Positions 1 to 6,586 of a DNA stretch of 17,560 nucleotides are shown here, in pieces. The notes below the pieces were generated by a model, which was given only the letters and a program-made list of their open reading frames with translations, was not told the DNA's origin and made no database searches. Made by a program: the position numbers and the translations under genes. The DNA comes from JAKOUL01 sp035378845 (GTDB lineage Bacteria; Dictyoglomota; Dictyoglomia; Dictyoglomales; Dictyoglomaceae). The number at the start of each line of letters is the position of its first letter. Position 1 is the stretch's first letter. The DNA lies in NCBI GenBank assembly GCA_035378845.1, contig DAOSUP010000025.1, forward strand, positions 1 to 17,560, in the 5' to 3' direction.

Positions 1-296
1 TGTATTACTAAGAAGTTAGGTCTCCAAAGAAGATAAATTATAAGGGATAAAGCAGAAAGAAAGTACATCCTTCCCACTAAAAATGCAAAAAATAGAAAGG
101 AGAATATTTTATCTCCCTTTTGAGTTATCTCTACTCCTTCTACCTCAGAAAGGAGAAGATACGTATATCTTTCTTCAAAAAAGACCTTTCTCTTTTCTAC
201 TATTACATCTTCTTTAACTTCTAATATACTTTCTCCTATTAAAAGATCTGAAGGGAGTCCAAGCCATAAAGTAGCAGGTCTTCCTTTTACTTCCAT
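1..296 (-). CDS. Hypothetical membrane protein, 5' part only (cut by window edge)
   Basis: An open frame of 98 codons starts with ATG at 296-294 and runs without a stop off the left edge, so the C-terminus is missing. An AGGAGG ribosome site at 305-310 lies 8 bases ahead of the ATG, which makes the start secure. The first 65 residues are polar and rich in beta-type and charged residues (MEVKGRPATLWLGL at the start). From about residue 66 the chain becomes strongly hydrophobic, enough for one or two membrane segments (FSFLFFAFLVGRMYF, then LSALSLIIYLLW). There is no signal peptide at the N-terminus. I do not recognise the family. A soluble domain before a membrane hairpin resembles the general layout of small PH-like membrane proteins, but that is only a guess. 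It lies directly downstream of the GH3 gene terminator and probably has its own promoter at 350-358. Confidence 0.7.
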   Translation of the reverse strand, partial: MEVKGRPATLWLGLPSDLLIGESILEVKEDVIVEKRKVFFEERYTYLLLSEVEGVEITQKGDKIFSFLFFAFLVGRMYFLSALSLIIYLLWRPNFLVI

Positions 297-311
297 AAAT
301 AAAACCTCCTT

Positions 312-347
312 CTAAAAATAAAGGGAGGAGACTTTTCATCTCCTCCC
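312..347 (-). terminator. Intrinsic terminator of the GH3 glucosidase gene
   Basis: A perfect 9-bp stem (323-331 with 339-347, GGGAGGAGA type) closes a 7-base loop and is followed on the minus strand by a T-rich stretch (TTTATTTTTAG, 311-322). It sits 44 bases after the GH3 stop codon. The same element lies only about 27 bases ahead of the next start codon, so it is also in the leader region of the downstream membrane-protein gene. Confidence 0.85.
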
Positions 348-349
348 AA

Positions 350-358
350 ATTATAGCA
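350..358 (-). promoter_or_regulatory. Extended -10 promoter for the left-edge membrane-protein gene
   Basis: Read on the minus strand this is TGC-TATAAT, a perfect -10 hexamer with the TGn extension. No good -35 hexamer is found 17 bases upstream (TAAATG). The predicted start point (about 343) falls inside the terminator stem of the preceding gene, so transcripts from here would carry only part of the hairpin. Prediction from motif only. Confidence 0.45.
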
Positions 359-390
359 TATTAAAACTTATCCATTTATTGAAGGGTATA

Positions 391-2640
391 CTAATCTTTA
401 TTTAGCTCATTCAGAAGATTTTGCACCATCTCTTCAGTAAACTTTCCACCACCAAAGCCAATAAGATTCCTAAGAGGCATATATTTCATCATCTCAGCAA
501 AGTTCATAAGATTCTCTTCAGAAAAGCTTGGGAACATACTTGCAAATTGCTGCATTACTACCTTAAACTTCTCCCTAGCTACAGGATCTTCCATGATATC
601 TCCCACGGTAGAGTTTATATGGTAATGCTTCTTAATCTTTGTGGTAGATTTAACAAATACTTTATCTCTTAGTACAATATCCCTTGAAGATTTTCCTATG
701 AGAATCTCAAACTCACCAGTCTCCACATACCAATCCTTAATATCCACATTGTAATAGGCAAAGGCTCTCTTACTTAGTTCAAAAACTACTTCCTTTTCTT
801 CTCCAGGTTCAAGTTCTACCTTAGCAAAACCTTTAAGTTCTTTTTCTGGTCTTATAACATCACTCTTAATATCTCTCACATAAAGCTGGATTATCTCTTT
901 ACCCTTAACATTTCCTGTATTCTTTACCTTCACTTTTACTTTTAAGACTTCTTGATCAGTAATCTCTTTCTTATCTAAGGAGAGTCCCAAATACTCAAAA
1001 GTAGTATAGGAGAGTCCATATCCAAATGGGAAAAGGGGATCTATTTCCTTTTTATCATAGTATCTATAACCTACAAAAATTCCTTCTCTATATTCTACTC
1101 TATCATCCTCTCCAGGGAAGAATAAATAAGAAGGATTATCACTCAACTTCTTCGGAAAACTCTCTGCAAGCTTTCCAGAAGGATTTACCACTCCAAAAAG
1201 TACATCAGCTACTGCACCACCCCATGCCTGACCACCTAAGTAAGTTTCAAGAATTCCCTTTACTTTATCTACCCATGGCATCTCAATAGGTGAGCCGTTA
1301 GATAAAACTACTGCTACCTTGGGATTAACTTTTGCCACATTTTCAATTAACCTATTATGGCTTTCAGGCATTCTCATATGAACTCTATCATAGCCCTCAG
1401 ATTCGTATCTTTCAGGAAGTCCAGCAAATACTACAACTACATCTGCCTTCTTTGCCACATCTTTTGCTTCTTCAATTAATTTTTCATCTATATCATCCTT
1501 ATCTAAACTGTATCCATCTGCATATAGAATATTTGCTTTCCCATTTACAAGCTTTACAATCTCATCATAAGCACTATCCACCTTAGTAGGATTTACATGA
1601 GAACTTCCTCCACCTTGAAATCTTGGTTTTTTTGCGAAGGCACCAATAAGTGCTATAGTTCCTTCCTTCTTAAGAGGTAGTATCTTATCATCATTCTTCA
1701 AAAGTACAAAACACTCCCTTGCTATTTCTCGTGCTAATTGATGATGGGCTTCTTTATCGTATGTGGCATTTTCCTTCTTATTCTCTATAGCTTTAAAAAC
1801 TATCCTTAGTATTCTTTCCACTGCCTTATTTAAAGCCTCTTCAGACAGCTTCCCACTCTTTACTGCTTCAATAATCTTCTTATCTCCATTTCCTCCATCA
1901 TATGGCATTTGAAGATCAAGTCCTGCCTCAAGTCCTTTTGGTCTATCATTAACAGCTCCCCAATCTGAAACTACAAAACCCTCAAAGCCCCACTCATTCT
2001 TTAAAATATCCGTAAGAGTATATTTATTTTCAGAACAGTATTCTCCATTTAATTTATTATATGAGCACATTACAGTCCATGGTTTTGCTTCTTTAACTGC
2101 CTTTTCAAAGCTTGCAAGATATATCTCTCTTAGTGTTCTCTCATCTACAATTGCATTTACCGTAAGTCTTCTATGCTCCTGATTGTTTGCACAGAAATGT
2201 TTTATAGATGTACCTACTCCTTGACTTTGAACTCCTTTTATAAAGTGAGCAGCAAGTTCTGAGGAAAGAAGAGGATCTTCAGAATAATATTCAAAATTCC
2301 TACCACAAAGAGGTGACCTCTTAATATTTACTCCAGGTCCAAGTATAATCTGTACATCTTCCGCTTGACATTCCTCTCCTATGGCTCTACCAACTTTCTC
2401 CAAAAGGTCTATATCCCAAGAAGAAGCCAGAGTCACCGCTGTAGGAAAACATGTGGCAGGAACACTTTTATCAAACATTTCACCTGCTTTTCTTAAGCCA
2501 TGGGGACCATCGGACATTCTTATAGATGGAATACCAAGTCTTTCAATAGGTTTTGTACACCAAGCATCCTTTCCAGAACACAAAGAAGCTTTTTCCTCAA
2601 GAGTCATTTGCGAGATGAGTTTTTTTAAGTCCCTTTCCAT
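391..2640 (-). CDS. Glycoside hydrolase family 3 beta-glucosidase
   Basis: This 749-residue enzyme is predicted to remove terminal beta-D-glucose from cello- or other beta-gluco-oligosaccharides by the retaining mechanism. There is no signal peptide, so it acts in the cytoplasm. The N-terminal (beta/alpha)8 domain covers about residues 1-290 and holds substrate-binding D44 (MSDGPHG), K147-H148 and the nucleophile D226 in VVSDWGAV. The alpha/beta sandwich domain (about 305-545) holds the loop ESEGYDR (413-419) that normally supplies the acid/base glutamate. A fibronectin III-like domain follows (about 560-655), then a helical tail of some 80 residues ending GGKFTEEM..., also seen in several clostridial and Thermotoga-type BglB enzymes. 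GGGAGG at 2649-2654 lies 8 bases before ATG. It is transcribed after the importer genes but separately, with its own promoter and terminator. Beta-xylosidase or mixed specificity cannot be excluded. Confidence 0.93.
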   Translation of the reverse strand: MERDLKKLISQMTLEEKASLCSGKDAWCTKPIERLGIPSIRMSDGPHGLRKAGEMFDKSVPATCFPTAVTLASSWDIDLLEKVGRAIGEECQAEDVQIILGPGVNIKRSPLCGRNFEYYSEDPLLSSELAAHFIKGVQSQGVGTSIKHFCANNQEHRRLTVNAIVDERTLREIYLASFEKAVKEAKPWTVMCSYNKLNGEYCSENKYTLTDILKNEWGFEGFVVSDWGAVNDRPKGLEAGLDLQMPYDGGNGDKKIIEAVKSGKLSEEALNKAVERILRIVFKAIENKKENATYDKEAHHQLAREIARECFVLLKNDDKILPLKKEGTIALIGAFAKKPRFQGGGSSHVNPTKVDSAYDEIVKLVNGKANILYADGYSLDKDDIDEKLIEEAKDVAKKADVVVVFAGLPERYESEGYDRVHMRMPESHNRLIENVAKVNPKVAVVLSNGSPIEMPWVDKVKGILETYLGGQAWGGAVADVLFGVVNPSGKLAESFPKKLSDNPSYLFFPGEDDRVEYREGIFVGYRYYDKKEIDPLFPFGYGLSYTTFEYLGLSLDKKEITDQEVLKVKVKVKNTGNVKGKEIIQLYVRDIKSDVIRPEKELKGFAKVELEPGEEKEVVFELSKRAFAYYNVDIKDWYVETGEFEILIGKSSRDIVLRDKVFVKSTTKIKKHYHINSTVGDIMEDPVAREKFKVVMQQFASMFPSFSEENLMNFAEMMKYMPLRNLIGFGGGKFTEEMVQNLLNELNKD

Positions 2641-2672
2641 TTAATATACCTCCCTAACTAAAAGGTTTTTAT

Positions 2673-2681
2673 AGTATACCA
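2673..2681 (-). promoter_or_regulatory. Extended -10 promoter of the GH3 gene with overlapping inverted repeat
   Basis: On the minus strand the sequence reads TGG-TATACT, a good extended -10 element, about 33 bases ahead of the GH3 start codon. No convincing -35 box is seen. The arms TACCAT (2677-2682) and ATGGTA (2696-2701) form an inverted repeat that overlaps the -10 element and could be a repressor site. Motif-based inference. Confidence 0.4.
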
Positions 2682-2803
2682 TGTAAAGTTTCAGTATGGT
2701 ACTAAATATTTTTGATTCAAGAAGGTTTAAGAAAAAATATAAAGATTTAAAAAACTTTAAAAAGTTTTTAGAGGATCCAATTATTGATTTTATTTTTAGA
2801 GAA

Positions 2804-2833
2804 AGAGGGAGAGAATATTTCTTCTCCCCCTCT
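2804..2833 (-). terminator. Hairpin at the end of the ABC importer operon
   Basis: A 12-bp stem (2804-2815 with 2822-2833, one G-U pair) closes a 6-base loop just 6 bases after the stop codon of the last ATPase gene. The following minus-strand sequence (TTCTCT) is only weakly U-rich, so termination may be incomplete or the hairpin may mainly protect the 3' end of the mRNA. Confidence 0.65.
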
Positions 2834-2839
2834 TCACTC

Positions 2840-3670
2840 TTATGATACCCTTATATTATCAGGCTCTTCTAAATCTTCCCACTTCTTGTATAAAGTAGGG
2901 ATACTTCCAATGAGATTCTTTGTATATTCATGCTTAGGATTAGAGATAATCTCATCAGGAGTCCCTTCTTCTACCATTTCTCCTAAGTACATGATAAAGA
3001 TCTTATCGGAAATATAATAAGCAAGACCAAGATCATGAGTAATGAATATTACTGAAGTATTTGTATCATCTCTCAATTTCTCAAAAAGTTTAATAATACC
3101 ACCACGAGTAGAGGCATCAATCATAGATACAGGTTCATCAGCAATAATTAAGGCAGGTCTCAAGAGCCAGCACCTGGCAATCATTATCCTTTGCTGCTCT
3201 CCACCAGAAAGCTGATGAGGATATTTTCCAAGAATGTTTTTAGGTTCAAGCCCCACATTCACTAAAGCTTCTTCTAAAAGTTCTTTTGCTTTTGGATTGT
3301 CTGTATTTAGCCCCAATAGTTCCAAAGCTTGGTATAAAATTCTGTCTATAGGATAGAACTGATTATAACTGGCAAAAGGATCCTGAAATACAGCATGAAC
3401 CTTCTTATAATAGTTTCTTTTATCCTCTACTGTTTTAATATCTTTCCAAACATTTATACCGTCCACAATAATATCTCCTGATGTGGGAGCCAAAAGCCTA
3501 AGTATCATTTTAGCAGTAGTAGTCTTCCCAGATCCACTTTCTCCTACTAAAGATACGATTTGCCCTTGGTCCACCGTAAAATTTACATTTTTTACCGCAT
3601 GGATGGTCCTTCTTACAAATAAACCCATCTCATACACTTTGTTTAAATCTTTAACTTCTAATAAAGCCAT
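2840..3670 (-). CDS. ABC transporter ATP-binding subunit, OppF/DppF type
   Basis: One of two ATPases that power the importer; it binds the cytoplasmic loops of the permeases. All nucleotide-binding motifs are present: Walker A GESGSGKTT (43-51), Q-loop Q96, signature LSGGE (154-158), Walker B LIIADEP (174-180) and switch H212. The C-terminal extension is short (276 residues in total) and lacks the cysteine-containing tail of its partner. I start at the ATG at 3670 (MALLEV), because the Shine-Dalgarno AGGTGA at 3676-3681 is 5 bases before it. A GTG three codons upstream (3679) would place that motif inside the gene. Ten bases separate it from the preceding ATPase gene, so the two are translationally close. 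The operon context points to sugar rather than peptide uptake. Confidence 0.93.
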   Translation of the reverse strand: MALLEVKDLNKVYEMGLFVRRTIHAVKNVNFTVDQGQIVSLVGESGSGKTTTAKMILRLLAPTSGDIIVDGINVWKDIKTVEDKRNYYKKVHAVFQDPFASYNQFYPIDRILYQALELLGLNTDNPKAKELLEEALVNVGLEPKNILGKYPHQLSGGEQQRIMIARCWLLRPALIIADEPVSMIDASTRGGIIKLFEKLRDDTNTSVIFITHDLGLAYYISDKIFIMYLGEMVEEGTPDEIISNPKHEYTKNLIGSIPTLYKKWEDLEEPDNIRVS

Positions 3671-3680
3671 CTCTCTCACC

Positions 3681-4676
3681 TCATTTATTGAATAAGAAGC
3701 ATGCTACTTCTCTATCGCCATTTATCTTTTTAAGAACAGGCTCTTCTTCTTCACATATAGGCATCCTGGATGAACACCTGGGATAAAACCTGCATCCTTG
3801 AGGAGGATTTGCAAGATCAGGAGGAGTACCTGGTATATTAGATAATCCACGTTTCTTAACTTCTGGCTCTGGTGTAACTACTGAAAGAAGAAGCCCTTTG
3901 GTATATGGATGAAGAGGTTCTTTTATTATATCTTCTATAGGACTATTTTCCACAATTTTCCCAGCATACATTACAACCATCCTCGTAGCAATTTGTCTTA
4001 CAGTAGCGATATCATGAGTAATAAATACAACAGACTCCACTATTTCCATCTTTCTTAGCTGTTCAAAAGTTTTAAGCACCATCTTTTGGGTTGCCACATC
4101 CAAAGCAGAGGTGGGCTCGTCAGCTATTAAAAGCCTTGGATTTAATAAAGTTGCAACCGCTATAACTGCTCTTTGTCTCATGCCTCCTGAAAGTTCAAAA
4201 GGATATCTATAAATATAATCAGGACTTACACCTATATCTCTAAATCTTTGTTTTGCTCTTTCAATAATTTCATTCTCATCAAGAGCTCTCTCAAAATGAT
4301 CTTTCACAAGATCTGAGATAAGATCTCTAATCTTTTTTGTAGGCATTAGAGCATTCATAGCTGATTGAGGTATTATTGATGTTTCTCTTCCCCATACAAT
4401 TTTTTGAAGCTCTTGCCTTTCCATTTTATTTAATTCTAAAAAGTTTGCTCCCACATTTAGGGTGATATTACCATCTACAAAAGTTAAAGGTCTTCTAATA
4501 TTCATTATCATTACATTGGAGAGGGTAGATTTACCACAACCACTCTCTCCCACTATGCCCACTACTTCCCCTTTATATATATCTAAAGATACTCCATCTA
4601 CTGCCTTTACATATTGATCCCCTTTTGCATAATAGGCTTTTACATTGTTAATTCCTAAGATTAAAGTATCTTCCAT
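3681..4676 (-). CDS. ABC transporter ATP-binding subunit, OppD/DppD type, with four-cysteine tail
   Basis: The second ATPase of the importer. Numbered from the ATG at 4676 it is 331 residues, with Walker A GESGCGKST (43-51), Q104, signature LSGGM (162-166), Walker B LLIADEP (182-188) and H221. The C-terminal oligopeptide/dipeptide-type tail holds four cysteines (C295, C301, C308, C326) in the pattern C-x5-C-x6-C-x17-C. In DppD/OppD proteins this tail can bind a [4Fe-4S] cluster. I prefer ATG 4676 to the GTG at 4685, because AGGTGA at 4682-4687 gives a 5-base spacing. The last three bases of that motif are the stop codon of the upstream permease gene, so translation is probably coupled. Confidence in the family is high; substrate class is inferred from the binding protein. 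Confidence 0.93.
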   Translation of the reverse strand: MEDTLILGINNVKAYYAKGDQYVKAVDGVSLDIYKGEVVGIVGESGCGKSTLSNVMIMNIRRPLTFVDGNITLNVGANFLELNKMERQELQKIVWGRETSIIPQSAMNALMPTKKIRDLISDLVKDHFERALDENEIIERAKQRFRDIGVSPDYIYRYPFELSGGMRQRAVIAVATLLNPRLLIADEPTSALDVATQKMVLKTFEQLRKMEIVESVVFITHDIATVRQIATRMVVMYAGKIVENSPIEDIIKEPLHPYTKGLLLSVVTPEPEVKKRGLSNIPGTPPDLANPPQGCRFYPRCSSRMPICEEEEPVLKKINGDREVACFLFNK

Positions 4677-4681
4677 TACTA

Positions 4682-5524
4682 TCACCTCTCCCTTAACTTA
4701 GGATTGAATACTTCGTCCATTGCTGTAGTAATAATGAGCAAGGAGGAAGTAAGGGCTACTATTACAACTCCTGGTGGGATAAACCACCACCAAAGTCCTC
4801 TTCTTACTGCTTCCATTAGCGTAGCCCATTGCAAAATTGTCCCTAAGGTAACTCCTTTTGTAGGACCAAGACCAATGAGGCTAAGACTTGCTTCTCCTAA
4901 GATACCACCATTAATAAAAAGTATAAAAGACATAAAGGTATAGGTAGCAATGGCAGGTATAAGATCCTCTATAGCAAGTCTAAAATCTCCATAGCCTGCC
5001 AACCTTGAAAGATAGACATATTCACGATTGCTTAAACTCATAAGTTGGGCTCTAATGGCTCTTGCAAACCATGGCCAAGATAGAACTCCCAAGATTAGAG
5101 CTATAACCTCCAAACTTCTTACATTAAGATAACTGGCAATAAGTATAGCAAGAAGAATACTTGGGATGGTAAGAACTACATTTGTAATAGCCATAAGTAT
5201 TTCATCTACTACTCCACCTTTAATAGCAGAAAATATCCCTACAAGAAGACCAATGGTCATAGAAATCAAGGCTACAATTACTCCAATATAAAGAGAAGAT
5301 CTTGTTCCATTTAGAAGCTTTGCCAAGAGATCTCCCCCATAAGTATCTGTTCCCAAAGGATACTCTTTACATGGGGGTCGTTCTGGTATTCCAGCAAAAG
5401 CATTAGGATCCTTAGGATATAAAATAGGACCTACAAGTCCCATAAGAACTATTATGATAAAAATTGTAATACCTACAATAAACTTAGGATTTTTAAATAA
5501 GGGTCTAAACATTGCTGACCACAT
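4682..5524 (-). CDS. ABC transporter permease, DppC/OppC type
   Basis: Inner-membrane permease of 280 residues that forms the translocation channel with the DppB-like partner. It has an N-terminal membrane helix (about 13-35), a short external segment with the family sequence YPLGTDTYGGDLLAKLLNGTRSSL (given here only as a landmark, about 55-78), and five further helices. The conserved cytoplasmic coupling loop, containing the EYVYLSRLAG segment (about 168-177), contacts an ATPase. ATG 5524 is one base after the stop of the upstream permease, with AGAGGG of that gene serving as ribosome site, which indicates translational coupling. Its own end overlaps the ribosome site of the OppD-type gene. 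Slightly short for the family because the N-terminal tail before the first helix is short. Confidence 0.92.
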   Translation of the reverse strand: MWSAMFRPLFKNPKFIVGITIFIIIVLMGLVGPILYPKDPNAFAGIPERPPCKEYPLGTDTYGGDLLAKLLNGTRSSLYIGVIVALISMTIGLLVGIFSAIKGGVVDEILMAITNVVLTIPSILLAILIASYLNVRSLEVIALILGVLSWPWFARAIRAQLMSLSNREYVYLSRLAGYGDFRLAIEDLIPAIATYTFMSFILFINGGILGEASLSLIGLGPTKGVTLGTILQWATLMEAVRRGLWWWFIPPGVVIVALTSSLLIITTAMDEVFNPKLRER

Positions 5525-5525
5525 T

Positions 5526-6557
5526 TTAGCTACCCTCTCCTTGTCCTAATCTTATTCTTGGATCTACAATTGCATAAATAAAATCTACTATAAAGTTAGC
5601 AAGATAGATCGCAAGTATTAAAATCACAAATATCGCCTGAATTAACTGATAGTCCAAGGTACTTAATGATCTAAAGAGGATATATCCTGTTCCAGGATAA
5701 TTAAATATAAGCTCAGTAATTAATGCACCTCCAAGAGCAGAACCTAAATTTAGAGCAAGACCTGTTATCTGTGGTAAAAGAATATTCCTGAATACATATT
5801 TAAAAACTGTAGAATCTCTCATACCTAAATTAACAGCAAAAATCGTATAATCAGCGTCAAGCTCATTAATGACAAGAAGCCTTGTACCAATTGCCCATCC
5901 CCCAATAGCCGCAATGACTATAGAAAGGAATGGAAGTATATAATGATAAAGTACATCAAGAATAAATGATAAAGAAAAACTTGGGATTATCCCTTGAGAA
6001 TAAGCTCCCTGATTAGGAAAGATCCCAAGATTTACAGCAAAAACATATATAAGGAGCATCCCAAGCCAGTAATAAGGAATTTGAGAGACCACTAAGGATG
6101 AATTTAAAACCACATTATCAACCCATGTACCTCTTTTATTTCCAGCAACTGCACCTAAGGTATTACCTATAATCCAAGCAATAAGAGTAGCAGGAATAAG
6201 CAAAAATAAAGTCCACGGGATATAAGGAGCAATTACATCTAAAGCCTTTTTAGGATAATAATGAATAGAAGTCCCAAAATCACCCTTAAAAAGCCTCGTT
6301 ATAAAGTCTACATATTGAGCATAAAGAGGCTTTGAAAGACCAAATTCCTCCATTAGAGTCTTTTGCACATTAGATAACATTTCAGGATTGGCACTTCCTA
6401 CCGTTGCAATACGGGAGAGAATCTGAGCAAGGGGATTCCCCGGGATAGCCCGGGGAAGTATGAATATAATTGTTATCGCTATAAAGTAGGTTAAAACTAA
6501 GAAGAATAACCTTCTTCCTAAATACTTAAGAAAGGGCTTAAGTGCATGGTCCCGCAT
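5526..6557 (-). CDS. ABC transporter permease, DppB/OppB type
   Basis: Inner-membrane permease of 343 residues, first of the two channel subunits. The N-terminus has the family start (KYLGRRLFFLVLTYFIAITIIFILPR, about 12-37), followed by the sequence IPGNPLAQ and a long periplasmic segment with the conserved GLSKPLYAQYVDF and GDFGTS stretches. Five more hydrophobic helices follow, with the coupling region DADYTIFAVNLGMRDSTVF (about 233-251). An AAGGAGG site at 6567-6573 sits 9 bases before ATG. It lies 29 bases after the binding-protein gene, with no terminator between them, so the five genes should form one transcript. Substrate is inferred from the binding protein rather than from this sequence. 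Confidence 0.92.
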   Translation of the reverse strand: MRDHALKPFLKYLGRRLFFLVLTYFIAITIIFILPRAIPGNPLAQILSRIATVGSANPEMLSNVQKTLMEEFGLSKPLYAQYVDFITRLFKGDFGTSIHYYPKKALDVIAPYIPWTLFLLIPATLIAWIIGNTLGAVAGNKRGTWVDNVVLNSSLVVSQIPYYWLGMLLIYVFAVNLGIFPNQGAYSQGIIPSFSLSFILDVLYHYILPFLSIVIAAIGGWAIGTRLLVINELDADYTIFAVNLGMRDSTVFKYVFRNILLPQITGLALNLGSALGGALITELIFNYPGTGYILFRSLSTLDYQLIQAIFVILILAIYLANFIVDFIYAIVDPRIRLGQGEGS

Positions 6558-6586
6558 CAGTTTAAACCTCCTTATATTTCATTGAT

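Noticed and set aside
2748..2770. AAAAACTTT/AAAGTTTTT inverted repeat in the gap between GH3 and the importer
   Set aside because: Short AT-only arms with a two-base loop in very AT-rich DNA; no link to a gene end or promoter.
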